50,167 bases of DNA. Source: Methanobacteriota archaeon (lineage in GTDB: Archaea; Halobacteriota; Methanomicrobia; Methanomicrobiales; Methanospirillaceae). The notes under the pieces were generated by a model. That model had not been told where the DNA came from. It ran no database searches and saw only the letters and a list, made by a program, of their open reading frames with translations. Positions 33,901 to 42,181 of this stretch are shown piece by piece. A program made the position numbers and the translations under genes. The stretch covers positions 1 through 50,167 of the forward strand of contig JAKPPV010000029.1 of the NCBI GenBank assembly GCA_029547145.1, given 5' to 3'. Position 1 is the stretch's first letter; each line of letters opens with the position of its first letter.

Positions 33901-34697
33901 CCCGCACCCCCGGGGAGCGTCATCCCGCCGGAGAGGACGGTGACCACGACGCCGAGGGCGAGAAAACCCGCCACCGCGAGCACGGGCCGTGCCTCGATCG
34001 GCCGTGTCCCGCCGAGCGGGACGAGCCGTCCGTCGTAGCAGCGCATCTCCCGCGCCCGGATCTGGTCCTCTCCCGCGTTCCAGCTCGCGATGAAGACGGC
34101 GCCGCAGAGGGTGGCGAACGAGCGGACCGCCTCCCGGCGGGTGGAGTACCCGAGCCGCATCACCTGGGCGTGGTAGCACCGGACGAGCTGATCGAGGAGG
34201 ATGAAGATCGTCCGGTAGACCACCATCACCAGCTCGATCAGGGCGGGAGGGACCCGGCACGAGCGCATCACGACGAAGAGGTCGGTCATGGGCGTGGTGA
34301 GCGCGACGAAGAGGAGCGAGGCGACCCCGCCCAGCGTGCGGCAGAGGACCATCCACCCGCGGTTGATGCCCTCCGGCGTGATCGAGAGGGAGAGCCAGGG
34401 AAGGGGCTGCCAGCTCCAGGCGCCGCCACTCCCCCCGGAGACGAGGACGATCACCACCACGCCCATGACGGCGAACGAGCACGGTGCGGCGTAGACCTCC
34501 ACCAGCGTCCGGGGGTCGATCCGGGCGAGGAGGAGGAGCGCGCCGGTGAGCGCGAGCGCGATGAAGAGGGGGCCGGGATACCCGGTGGCAGAGAGGGTGA
34601 GGAGGAGGGCGCCCAGGCCGGTCGCCAGCTTCAGGGAGGTGCTGACCCCGCGGAGCCCGTTCTTCTGGGCGATCTCCTCCAGCAGTTCCTCAAACAT
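33897..34697 (-). CDS. cbiQ: Cobalt ECF transporter transmembrane component CbiQ
   Basis: A 266-residue membrane protein from the ATG at 34697, which overlaps the cbiN stop by eight bases. Several hydrophobic helices precede the conserved cytoplasmic helices that couple to CbiO: MRLGYSTRREAVRSFATLCG, and the segment AREMRCYDGR near the C-terminus in the position of the second coupling motif. The frame is open 24 codons further upstream, but that part overlaps cbiN and is Arg/Ser-rich without sense. It is the T component of the cobalt importer. Confidence 0.9.
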   Translation of the reverse strand: MFEELLEEIAQKNGLRGVSTSLKLATGLGALLLTLSATGYPGPLFIALALTGALLLLARIDPRTLVEVYAAPCSFAVMGVVVIVLVSGGSGGAWSWQPLPWLSLSITPEGINRGWMVLCRTLGGVASLLFVALTTPMTDLFVVMRSCRVPPALIELVMVVYRTIFILLDQLVRCYHAQVMRLGYSTRREAVRSFATLCGAVFIASWNAGEDQIRAREMRCYDGRLVPLGGTRPIEARPVLAVAGFLALGVVVTVLSGGMTLPGGAG

Positions 34698-35031
34698 CCG
34701 TGTCCGGGGTGGAAACGGGCTGGATGCGCTTCTCCATCCGCCGCTGCGCCTGCCAGGTGCCGAAGACATACCCCAGGACGATCCCCCCGACGGCGGCCTG
34801 GAGGGCGAAGAGGGCGGACTCCACCTCCCCGCTCGGGGGGGCCCACTGCGGGACGAGGGGCTGGAACTCGTCCTCCGGGATTCCGGTGATCTCCGAGATC
34901 CGGGCGGACCCCACGGTGTCTGAGCCGGCGAACTCCGCCGACGGCACCATCACGGTCGTGGCGAGGAAGAGCGCGATGAACCCGAGCACGGCGACCCCCG
35001 CGATCGCCTCGAGGCGGAACCTACGCAGCAT
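34690..35031 (-). CDS. cbiN: Cobalt transport protein CbiN
   Basis: A 113-residue protein with two membrane segments (IAGVAVLGFIALFLATTVMV and SALFALQAAVGGIVLGYVFG) separated by an extracytoplasmic loop with FAGSDTVGSARISEITGIPE. CbiN is the small auxiliary subunit that makes CbiM competent for Co2+ loading. Its presence favours cobalt over nickel as substrate, since nickel systems use other partners. It overlaps cbiM by eleven bases and cbiQ by eight. Confidence 0.9.
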   Translation of the reverse strand: MLRRFRLEAIAGVAVLGFIALFLATTVMVPSAEFAGSDTVGSARISEITGIPEDEFQPLVPQWAPPSGEVESALFALQAAVGGIVLGYVFGTWQAQRRMEKRIQPVSTPDTDV

Positions 35032-35725
35032 CCGCGAGCCCCCGCTGTGTCGCGACGATCCGCTCCTCTGAGAAGACTCCGAGCCGGACCAGGATCTCCG
35101 GCTTGAGCTGGACGATGTACTTGAAGACCAGGGCGAGGACGACCCCTTCCACGATCGCGAGCGGGACCTGCGTCAGGGCGAAGACCCCGAGGAAGAGGGT
35201 GAAGGAGCCGAAAAACCCACCGACCTCCGCCGGGTACGCGAGCGCCAGCTCCAGCGACGTCACCACGTAGGTGACGAGGTCGGCCAGGGCGGAGGCGAGA
35301 AAGACGGTCAGGAAGATGCTGACCGGCGTCTCCCGCAGGGCCCGGTAGACCAGGTATCCCACGAACGGCCCCGCGATCCCCATCGAGACGAGGTTCGCCC
35401 CCATGGTCGAGAGACCCCCGTGGGCGAGGAAGAGGGCCTGGAAGAGGAGGACGACGGCGGCGATCACCGAGGTGACCCAGGGGCCGACGCAGATCGCCGA
35501 GAGGCCCGTGCCCGTGGGATGCGAGCAACTGCCCGTGACCGACGGGAGTTTCAGGGATGACAGGATGAAGACAAACGCCCCGGTGACGCCGAGCAGGGCG
35601 AGCGCCTCGCGGTCGACCGAGAGGAGGCGCCTGAGCCGGTAGAGGCCGAGGAGCAGGCAGGGCAGGGCGACCAGCCACCAGACGATGGCCCAGGTCGCCG
35701 GGAGAAAACCTTCCATGATGTGCAT
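35021..35725 (-). CDS. cbiM: Cobalt ECF transporter substrate-binding component CbiM
   Basis: A 234-residue membrane protein beginning MHIMEGFLP. The N-terminal Met-His of this motif inserts into the metal site, so the start at 35725 is fixed by function. Further motifs are SCSHPTGTGLSAICVGPWVT and GGLSTMGANLVSMGI, both part of the CbiM core, and a C-terminal helix VEGVVLALVFKYIVQLKPEIL. With CbiN, CbiQ and CbiO it imports Co2+ for corrinoid synthesis, an essential need of methanogens. The operon promoter is AT-rich and just upstream. Confidence 0.95.
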   Translation of the reverse strand: MHIMEGFLPATWAIVWWLVALPCLLLGLYRLRRLLSVDREALALLGVTGAFVFILSSLKLPSVTGSCSHPTGTGLSAICVGPWVTSVIAAVVLLFQALFLAHGGLSTMGANLVSMGIAGPFVGYLVYRALRETPVSIFLTVFLASALADLVTYVVTSLELALAYPAEVGGFFGSFTLFLGVFALTQVPLAIVEGVVLALVFKYIVQLKPEILVRLGVFSEERIVATQRGLADAA

Positions 35726-35743
35726 AAATCAAATCCACTTTCC

Positions 35744-35760
35744 TTAATTAAATAAATATT
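35744..35760 (-). promoter_or_regulatory. TATA-box promoter of cbiMNQO
   Basis: The AT run TTAATTAAATAAATATT lies 19-35 bases upstream of the cbiM start codon, fitting a leaderless or nearly leaderless transcript. It stands out in a GC-rich surrounding. Confidence 0.55.
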
Positions 35761-36077
35761 GTTTTCTCTCCGGGGGCCCGTGGGAAGGGCGGAAGAGAGA
35801 CCGGTCGTGGTCTGCCCCCGCCCCTCACACCGATAATAACAGGTTAAAAATGCGTAGCACCAATGTTTTATCCATGTTCTCAACCCGGCTACCCGCCCCC
35901 CTGGTGGAGGCGGGCCGGTGTCACGGTGACCCCTGCCCCCGCATCACCCCCACGGACCGGGTGGCCGGGAGGACGAAAAGGGGACGGTCACGGGGACCGC
36001 CACCGGGCGAGGACGCCGGGGTGCACCCGGGGATGCCAGGCCTTCACGGCCCCCGGTCTGCGCCCCCTGGGCAGCAT
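35761..36077. other. Intergenic region upstream of the cobalt operon
   Basis: About 320 bases. A GC-rich hairpin (CCCGCC and GGCGGG at 35892-35914) is visible. I looked for the conserved box and pairings of a cobalamin riboswitch in this leader and did not find them; the apparent leaderless promoter also leaves no room. No gene seen. Confidence 0.4.
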
Positions 36078-36806
36078 TCACTCCCGGACGGGCCCTCTGC
36101 TCGCGCCCCTGCCCCAGGGACAGGCGGCGACGCAGCGTCCGCAGGCATCCGGTTCGCCCGCTGCCGCGAGTTCCTGGTGGTACCGGTCACAGGCAGCGGC
36201 ATCGAACCGGGCCTCCCGTGGCTCGCGGGGAGAGAACGCCCGGCCCGTGAGGGCCCCGACCGGGCAGGCGTCGACGCAGGCGTGGCAGCCTTCGCACCGC
36301 GGGTCCACCGGACCGCCCGTCGGGGAGAGGGGGGCGTCGGTCAGGACCGTGACCCACCGGACGCGGGGCCCGCGCTCCGGCGTCACCAGAAGGCAGCTGC
36401 GCCCGATCCAGCCGAGCCCGGCGAGGTGCGCCGCGAGCTTGTGGGAGACCGGACCGGCACGCCCCTCCCCGTCGGTCCGGAGCGAGGCGGGAACCGGCAG
36501 TGCCCGGTACCCGGCCGCGGCCAGGCGACTTGTCACGGCGAGGGCGCACCGGTCGAGGGCGGAGTTCACCACGGTGTGGGTGTGGTAGCGGTAGACGGCC
36601 CTCGCCACGTGGTCCGCCAGCTCCTCCAGCCGGTCGACGAGCGGGTCGGCGAGCCCGATCCCGATCGAGACGGCCCGGGGGTATCCGGCACAGAGCGACC
36701 CTCCCCGGGCCACCACGCCCCCGTCGACCATCCCGAGGTCCGCGACCCCGAAAAAGTTCGCCCCCGCGGCGCTCGCCGCCTGTTGCACCTCTTCGATGAG
36801 TGTCAT
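36078..36806 (-). CDS. QueG-like double 4Fe-4S cluster protein
   Basis: A 242-residue protein from the ATG at 36806 (MTLIEEVQQAASAAGANFFG). Two ferredoxin-type cluster motifs lie in the C-terminal third: CEGCHACVDACP and CGRCVAACPWG, arranged as in epoxyqueuosine reductase QueG. The N-terminal part has the family pattern YPRAVSIGIGLADPLVD, then LGWIGRSCLLVTPERGPRVR. It is shorter than QueG (about 350-380) because the C-terminal HEAT-like tRNA-binding part is missing, so a tRNA role is unlikely. QueG uses cobalamin and these homologs often sit near corrinoid genes. A role in corrinoid reduction is a guess from its place next to cbiMNQO. Confidence 0.75.
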   Translation of the reverse strand: MTLIEEVQQAASAAGANFFGVADLGMVDGGVVARGGSLCAGYPRAVSIGIGLADPLVDRLEELADHVARAVYRYHTHTVVNSALDRCALAVTSRLAAAGYRALPVPASLRTDGEGRAGPVSHKLAAHLAGLGWIGRSCLLVTPERGPRVRWVTVLTDAPLSPTGGPVDPRCEGCHACVDACPVGALTGRAFSPREPREARFDAAACDRYHQELAAAGEPDACGRCVAACPWGRGASRGPVRE

Positions 36807-36991
36807 GGGACTCTGTCGCAGGATCGGTCGCCGGGGGAGATGAAGGCTGCCGGTCGACCGGGAACGCACCAGTCCGGACGGTTTTTGCCCCTGCAGCGCA
36901 AGGTTGATCCGGGACGCAGGGGCGGAGCCTGCCCGCGCGGTGCCGTGCCTGGAACGCACGAACCGGCAGGGCGGCCGAAGGAGGAGGACAG

Positions 36992-37945
36992 ATGGCGGCG
37001 ATCGAGACATCGGGACTGACGAAGCAGTACGACGCGCTCACCGCGGTCGACTCCCTCGACCTCGCGGTCGACCGGGAGGTCTTCGGCCTGCTCGGGCCGA
37101 ACGGCTCGGGCAAGACGACGACCGTGCTGATGCTGACCACGCTCCTCCGCCCGACACGGGGATCGGCGCGGGTCTGCGGGCACGACGTCGTCGATCGGTC
37201 GGCGGAGGTCCGCGAACGGATCAGCTACGTCCCGCAGGACATGGCGGTCGACATCAAGCTGACCGGGCGCGAGAACGTCCGCTTCTACGCCCGCCTCTAC
37301 GGCGTGGACGACAAGGACCTGGTCGACGAGGTGCTCGGGGTGATGGACCTCGCCGATCGGGCGGACGACCTGGTCCGGACCTACTCGGGGGGGATGCGCC
37401 GGCGGCTCGAGCTCGCGCAGGCCCTCGTCCACGATCCCGAGGTGCTCTTTCTGGACGAACCCACGATCGGCCTCGATGTCGCGGGCCGGCAGGCGATCTG
37501 GAACCACATCGGCGCCCTTCGCCGCCGGGGGATGACGATCTTCGTCACGACCCACTACATGGACGAGGCGGACCGGGCGTGCGACCGGGTCGGGATCATC
37601 GCGAAGGGCCGCCTGGTCGCGGTCGACACCCCCCTCGCGCTCCGCCACCGGCTGGACGGGGAACGGATCGCGATAGAGACCGACCGCCCGGTCGGGCCGG
37701 TCGTTGCCGACGGGCTCCGCCTGGTGGGCGTGGAGGGAGAACGACAGGTCTACCATGCGCCCGATGCGGCCGACGTCCTGCCGGCCCTCCTCTCCGGCCT
37801 TGCCGCACGCGGTGCACGGGTCCAGAGCCTGGAGGTGCAGGCCCCCACCCTCGACGACGTCTTCCTGGCCCTCGCCGGCCGGCAGGACGACGGCGGTGCC
37901 TTCGACTTCCAGCGGTTCCGCACCATGCTCCGGAGGCGCGGATGA
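36992..37945 (+). CDS. DrrA-type ABC exporter ATPase
   Basis: A 317-residue ATPase. Walker A is GPNGSGKTTTV near residue 35, Q-loop SYVPQDMAVDIKLTGRENVR, signature YSGGMRRRLELAQALVHDP, Walker B VLFLDEPTIGLD, then the H-loop FVTTHYMDEADR. A C-terminal domain of about 90 residues (LDGERIAIETDRPVGPVVAD, then APTLDDVFLALAGR) is typical of the DrrA/daunorubicin-resistance group. The ATG at 36992 follows GGAGGAC at good spacing. Its stop overlaps the permease start (ATGA). The substrate of this two-gene exporter cannot be read from sequence. Confidence 0.9.
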   Translation: MAAIETSGLTKQYDALTAVDSLDLAVDREVFGLLGPNGSGKTTTVLMLTTLLRPTRGSARVCGHDVVDRSAEVRERISYVPQDMAVDIKLTGRENVRFYARLYGVDDKDLVDEVLGVMDLADRADDLVRTYSGGMRRRLELAQALVHDPEVLFLDEPTIGLDVAGRQAIWNHIGALRRRGMTIFVTTHYMDEADRACDRVGIIAKGRLVAVDTPLALRHRLDGERIAIETDRPVGPVVADGLRLVGVEGERQVYHAPDAADVLPALLSGLAARGARVQSLEVQAPTLDDVFLALAGRQDDGGAFDFQRFRTMLRRRG

Positions 37946-38667
37946 ACGCGGTCCTGGTCTACTTCGTCCGCGACATGCGCCGCTGGCTCCGGGGGCGGCT
38001 CAACGTCTACTCCACCCTGATCATGCCGGCGGCGTGGCTGGTCTTCGTCGGGCTCGCCCTCCCGACCCGGTTCACGGACCACTACCTGGACTTCATCGCC
38101 CCGGGGATCCTGGTCCTCACGATGCTCTCGGCCGGGATGCAGGGGGGTTCGTCCCTGATCTTCGACAAGATCCTCGGTTTTTTGAACAAGTTCCTCGCCC
38201 TCCCCTCGCCACGGGAGGCGATCCTCTTCGGCAAGATCCTCTTCATCACGGTGCGGGGTCTTCTCCAGGCGACGGTGATCATGCTGCTCGCCGTCCTGCT
38301 CGGCGCCACCGTCTTCTCCCCGGTGATGGTCCTTCTCGCCTACCTGGTCCTCGCCCTCTTCGGGATCCTGCTCTCCGCCTTCTCGACCGCGATCGCCCTC
38401 TACGTCCAGGACCACGATGCGTATGCAGCGGTGAACTCGGTGATCTCGATGCCCCTCTTCTTCACCTCCTCCGCCCTGATGCCGTACGACGTGATGCCGC
38501 CCTGGCTCCGCGCGATCGCGCAGGTGAACCCGGTCTCCCTCGCGATCGACCTGATCCGTTCCGTCGCCGCCCCCCCGTTCGCCTGGACGAGCCTCGTCGT
38601 CCTTTTGGGGATCACCGCGGTCATGGTCGCCTGCTCGTCGTTGCTCTTCCGGCGGGTCACGGTCTGA
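37942..38667 (+). CDS. ABC-2 type permease (DrrB-like)
   Basis: A 241-residue membrane protein translationally coupled to the ATPase gene (ATGA). Six hydrophobic segments are visible. The ABC-2 hallmarks are YLDFIAPGILVLTMLSAGMQ, then SLIFDKILGFLNKFLALPSP and the C-terminal SAFSTAIALYVQDHDAYAAV and MPLFFTSSALMPYDVMPPWL. Together they form a homodimeric export pump with the upstream ATPase. Full length. Confidence 0.9.
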   Translation: MNAVLVYFVRDMRRWLRGRLNVYSTLIMPAAWLVFVGLALPTRFTDHYLDFIAPGILVLTMLSAGMQGGSSLIFDKILGFLNKFLALPSPREAILFGKILFITVRGLLQATVIMLLAVLLGATVFSPVMVLLAYLVLALFGILLSAFSTAIALYVQDHDAYAAVNSVISMPLFFTSSALMPYDVMPPWLRAIAQVNPVSLAIDLIRSVAAPPFAWTSLVVLLGITAVMVACSSLLFRRVTV

Positions 38668-38731
38668 GGGCGGTCACCCCCCCTGGCCGGGCGGGGACCG
38701 TGTGCCGGCCCGGAGTCCGCCGCCGGCGATC

Positions 38732-38773
38732 AGTATTATGAATTTTTAAAATTGTCATAATAAGTATTATGAA
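38732..38773. promoter_or_regulatory. Multi-half-site operator (ATTATGA/TCATAAT)
   Basis: AGTATTATGAA occurs at 38732-38742 and again at 38763-38773, 31 bases apart (about three helical turns). Between them TCATAAT (38755-38761) pairs as an inverted repeat with either copy: with the second at a 4-base spacing, with the first at a 13-base spacing. A TATA-like AAAATATTTATAA follows near 38779-38791. The layout looks like cooperative binding of a dimeric metal- or redox-sensing regulator just upstream of the core promoter of the next gene. Confidence 0.6.
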
Positions 38774-38912
38774 ACAGTAAAATATTTATAACACGGGCAC
38801 GTATGGGACATCCGGGCTGCGGCCCGGACTGCCTGGCCGCGCCATCCCCCGGGCCAGTTCCCGGCACCGAGAGGAAGTCGGCCCGGGGAGAGCGATCAGA
38901 GGAGATGCATGT

Positions 38913-39248
38913 ATGAGAAAGGAGACTGAGATCGAAGGCACCCGGATCGTCCTCGACACCGATGTCGATATCCTGCTCTTCGCGGCACCCCGCCCGGTTG
39001 ACCACGACACCTCCGCGTACGTGCGGGGCAGGGACCTGTACCTGCACGAGCACGGGGAGGAGGGGAAGTACTTTTACATCCACCAGTGGTCGCTGGTTCC
39101 GGGTGAAGACGAGTCCCTGGCGCTGCTCCCGAACCGGCAGGCGGAACGGTTCCTCGGGGAGCGCGGGCTCGAGTGTGACGAGATCCCCGGCACGAAGGCG
39201 TACGCCGCGCTGAGGACCTGGGGGTACGGGATCGCCGAGGAGTTCTGA
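38913..39248 (+). CDS. Hypothetical protein behind a complex operator
   Basis: A 111-residue acidic protein with AGGAG eight bases before the ATG. The sequence begins with beta strands (EIEGTRIVLDTDVDILLFAA), contains HEHGEEGKYFYIHQWSLVPG and ends in a helix-strand segment (AERFLGERGLECDEIPGTKA). The histidine/glutamate-rich middle (YLHEHGEE) could bind a metal, but there is no recognised site. I do not recognise the family. The strong palindromic operator and TATA box upstream imply tightly regulated expression, unlike most small genes of the window. Confidence 0.7.
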   Translation: MRKETEIEGTRIVLDTDVDILLFAAPRPVDHDTSAYVRGRDLYLHEHGEEGKYFYIHQWSLVPGEDESLALLPNRQAERFLGERGLECDEIPGTKAYAALRTWGYGIAEEF

Positions 39249-39426
39249 CCGGCGGCATCGACCGGGCGGACGGGGGTCTGCACCACACCCGGTCCCATCC
39301 CGTCGTCCCCCCGCTCTTTTCCTCCCGTGCCCGGCGAGACGCCGGGGGGCCTCGCCGGTGACGGACCCCGTCCCGACCCGGTTGCGGGCGCCCTGGTGGA
39401 CGATGGGGTGATGCCGGGCCGCCCCT

Positions 39427-40416
39427 TCAGCGGGGCCGCACGGCCCGCGCTGCGACGGCGGCGACGCCCAGCGCACCGATTGCGAGGGTGACCCCGGCGG
39501 GAGACCGCTGTGTCGTCGCGGCGGGGGCGGCGCCCGGGCCGCTCCGTATCGTCAGGACGAAGAGGCCCGGGACCATGTAATCACCGTCGTCCCGGAGTGC
39601 GAAGGTATTGGAGCCCGGGACGAGCAGGGGACCGACCTCGGTGGTGTTGATCGCGAGATCCGGGTACGGTCTTCCGTCGAAGAGCCCCGGCAGCTCCCGA
39701 CCGTTCACGCTGAGCACGTTCTTTCCCTTGTTGCCGCTGGGGACCACGGAGAGCAGGGTCGCCCGGGCCCCTGCCGGAACCGGCGGCAGGTCCGGGATGA
39801 CGATCCGGGCCGTTGCCGCCCCGGGAGTGACCCCCTCCGTCGCGTAGACCATCTCCGCCCCCTCGGCGATCCAGTAGGAGACGGGATCGGTCCCGCCCTC
39901 GCAGAGGGTGACGAGGACCGCACCGTTGAACGAGACCCCGGCATCGGTGGCGGTGTTGGTGACGGTGAGGGTGAGCGGCGTCCCCGCCTGGACGCCGGTC
40001 CCGAGGTCGTAGACATACAGTCCGCTCGGGTAGTCGTACGGCGGGTGCCCTTTGCGGTCCTCGTATCGCCGGACCGGCTCGAGGACGGCGCCTCCGACCT
40101 CCGTCCGCAGCGACGGGGTCGCCCCGGTGGTCCCGCTGTGGCTCCAGGTCCAGGAGAGGTAGACGGTGGCGTTCCGCACGCGGGTCGCACCGGCGGGCAG
40201 GGAGACCGGGAAGGTGACCGAATAGGTACCTCCGGGGGGCACCTCCCCGCTGTACCGGCTGTCACCGTGGGTGAGCACCAGGTCCCCCTGGACCGTCCCC
40301 TGCCCGGCGATGGCGATCGTCCCCCCCGTGTAGTCGGCCGACACCGGGACGACAGAGATGAGCAGGGATGCCACGACCGCCAGGAGCAGCATCCAGCGCC
40401 GCCGGTCACCGGTCAT
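39427..40416 (-). CDS. DUF3344-type surface protein, membrane-anchored
   Basis: A 329-residue exported protein. It has a signal peptide (WMLLLAVVASLLISVVPVSA), a DUF3344 body with GTVQGDLVLTHGDSRYSGEV, SWTWSHSG and the segment LLSVVPSGNKGKNVLSVNGR, and a C-terminal hydrophobic anchor (VTLAIGALGVAAVAARAV) ending in arginines. The ATG at 40416 lies 8 bases inside the end of the previous gene, so it is coupled to the operon. DUF3344 proteins are common extracellular proteins of Methanomicrobiales with no defined activity. The body closely resembles that of the upstream 40406-42181 gene, so the two are paralogs. It is the last gene of the operon. Confidence 0.85.
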   Translation of the reverse strand: MTGDRRRWMLLLAVVASLLISVVPVSADYTGGTIAIAGQGTVQGDLVLTHGDSRYSGEVPPGGTYSVTFPVSLPAGATRVRNATVYLSWTWSHSGTTGATPSLRTEVGGAVLEPVRRYEDRKGHPPYDYPSGLYVYDLGTGVQAGTPLTLTVTNTATDAGVSFNGAVLVTLCEGGTDPVSYWIAEGAEMVYATEGVTPGAATARIVIPDLPPVPAGARATLLSVVPSGNKGKNVLSVNGRELPGLFDGRPYPDLAINTTEVGPLLVPGSNTFALRDDGDYMVPGLFVLTIRSGPGAAPAATTQRSPAGVTLAIGALGVAAVAARAVRPR

Positions 40417-42181
40417 CGTCGAACCTCCGGGGTGGGACGGTCGTCTCCGGCTGTTGCCGGGGAGAGGACCCCCGTCGGTCGGGCCGTTCCGCCCGCCGCC
40501 CGCCGCCCCTCTCCGGGCGGGCGATGTAGGAGGCGATGCCGGCGCCGGTGATCGCGGCAGAGACGATGATCCCGGCACCCGTGATCGCACCGAACAGGAC
40601 GATCCCCAGCCCGAACAGGTCGGTCCCACCGGGGAGCAGCGACCCCAGGGGGTCCTGCCCGTCCCCCCCGGCGATCGCCGCGCTCGCGTTCGATGAGTCC
40701 GCCGTGCCCGGCTCCCGGTACGCGGCAGCGGTCGGGGCGTGGAGGACCACGTGGTCGTCGACGACCGGGGGAGGGGCGACGGTCGCGACGGTCGTCGCGG
40801 TGGTGGTCACGGTCGTGGCGGTGGTGGTGGTCGTCGTCGCCACGGTCGTCGGTTCGGTGGTCGGCTCCGTCCAGGGGTCCTGGGTCGTCACGGTCGCGAC
40901 GGGGACCGTCGTCGCCGGGGTGATCACGACGGGGGTATCCGGCGTCCCGTTCGGCGCGACGGTCGGTGGGGCCGTGATCACCACCGGCGTGGTATCTCCC
41001 ACCACCGTCTGGTTCTGTTCATCCGGGGGGGTCGGGCCGGTCGGGGTCGTTTCCGCCGGCATGGTCGTCAAGCTGGTCGACGGCGCGACCGTGATGGTGG
41101 GCACGGTCGTCGCCCATGTGACGGTGCCGGTCGGCACCGTCGTCATCGTGGTGGTGTCCGCGATCGTCGTCATGGTGATCGTCGGTGTGGTCGTCGTCCG
41201 CGCAGTCGTTGCAGGTGCCGGTGAAGTCACCGTGGGGCTCGCCGCGGTGGTCCCCGTCGGCGTCACCGTCGGCGTCAGCGTCGCCGTCACCGCGGGGGTG
41301 GACGTCGTCTGGCCTCCCGCCACCCGGAGGAGGAAGAGACCGGGCACCATGTAGTCCCCCTCGTCCCGGAGGGTGACGGTGTTCTGCCCTGCCTTCAGGA
41401 GCGGCCCGACCGGGGTGGTGACGACGGCGAGGTCCGGGTAGGGCCTGCCGGCGAAGAGGCCGGCGAACGTCCGCCCGTTGAAGCTCAGCGTGTTCGCCCC
41501 CTTGTTCCCGCTCGGCACCACCGAGACCAGGTCCGCGGCCGTTCCGGGGGCGACGGCCGGTATACCGGAAAATGAGACCCGGGTCGTGGCCGCTGTTGGC
41601 GTGACGTCCCCCGTGGCGTAGATCATGTCGGCCCCCTCCGCGACCCAGTACCGGACCCCGTTCGACCCGCCGTCGTAGGCCACAAGGAGCACCGCGCCGG
41701 AGACGGCGAATCCCGCGGAGGAGGCACCGTTGGTCACCGTCACGGAGAGCGGGCTGTTCGGCCGCGCCCTCCCGGCGACGTTGTAGACGATGGTCCCGCT
41801 CGGGTAGTCGTAGAGGCCCGAGCCCTTGCGGTCCGTGTACGAGCGGAGTGGGGAGAGGGAGGCCCCTCCCGCCCGGGTCTGGACCGAGGGTGCAACCCCC
41901 TCGGTCCCGTCGTGGCTCCAGGTCCAGAAGACGTAGAGCAGTGCGGTCCTGATGGTGGCGGACGGGGGGACCGAGACGGGGAAGGTCACGCCATGGCTCG
42001 CACCGGGGGCCAGCTCCCCGCTGTACGAGCTCGTGCCATACTCGATCCGCACGTCCCCCGTGACGCTGCCGCTCTCCCTCACGCCTATCGTGGAACCGGT
42101 GTAGTCGGCCCCCGCCGCGTGGACGAGACAGAGGGCGAAGATCAGGCACAGGACCCTCTTGAGCAGACGTTCAGTCATCAT
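40406..42181 (-). CDS. DUF3344 surface protein with long Thr/Pro stalk
   Basis: A 591-residue protein. Three in-frame ATGs (42187, 42181, 42178) follow a GGAGGT directly abutting the first; 42181 or 42178 have proper spacing, so I choose 42181. A signal peptide (VLCLIFALCLVHAAGA) is followed by a DUF3344 domain (GSVTGDVRIEYGTSSYSGEL, YVFWTWSHDG, LVSVVPSGNKGANTLSFNGR). Then comes a stalk of roughly 190 residues made mostly of Thr, Pro and Val, a probable O-glycosylated spacer. A hydrophobic segment (LFGLGIVLFGAITGAGIIVS) near the C-terminus anchors it. The stalk would project the domain through the S-layer. The stalk DNA is a low-complexity ACG/ACC repeat, prone to length change. Confidence 0.85.
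   Translation of the reverse strand: MMTERLLKRVLCLIFALCLVHAAGADYTGSTIGVRESGSVTGDVRIEYGTSSYSGELAPGASHGVTFPVSVPPSATIRTALLYVFWTWSHDGTEGVAPSVQTRAGGASLSPLRSYTDRKGSGLYDYPSGTIVYNVAGRARPNSPLSVTVTNGASSAGFAVSGAVLLVAYDGGSNGVRYWVAEGADMIYATGDVTPTAATTRVSFSGIPAVAPGTAADLVSVVPSGNKGANTLSFNGRTFAGLFAGRPYPDLAVVTTPVGPLLKAGQNTVTLRDEGDYMVPGLFLLRVAGGQTTSTPAVTATLTPTVTPTGTTAASPTVTSPAPATTARTTTTPTITMTTIADTTTMTTVPTGTVTWATTVPTITVAPSTSLTTMPAETTPTGPTPPDEQNQTVVGDTTPVVITAPPTVAPNGTPDTPVVITPATTVPVATVTTQDPWTEPTTEPTTVATTTTTTATTVTTTATTVATVAPPPVVDDHVVLHAPTAAAYREPGTADSSNASAAIAGGDGQDPLGSLLPGGTDLFGLGIVLFGAITGAGIIVSAAITGAGIASYIARPERGGGRRAERPDRRGSSPRQQPETTVPPRRFDDDR

Noticed and set aside
35726-36077. Cobalamin riboswitch upstream of cbiMNQO
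   Set aside because: No conserved B12 box or the expected pairing was found, and the TATA box lies only 19-35 bases from the start codon, leaving no leader.
38735-38761. Exact NikR operator
   Set aside because: The half-sites resemble NikR sites, but the spacing (13 or 4 bases) does not match the GTATGA-N16-TCATAC consensus.
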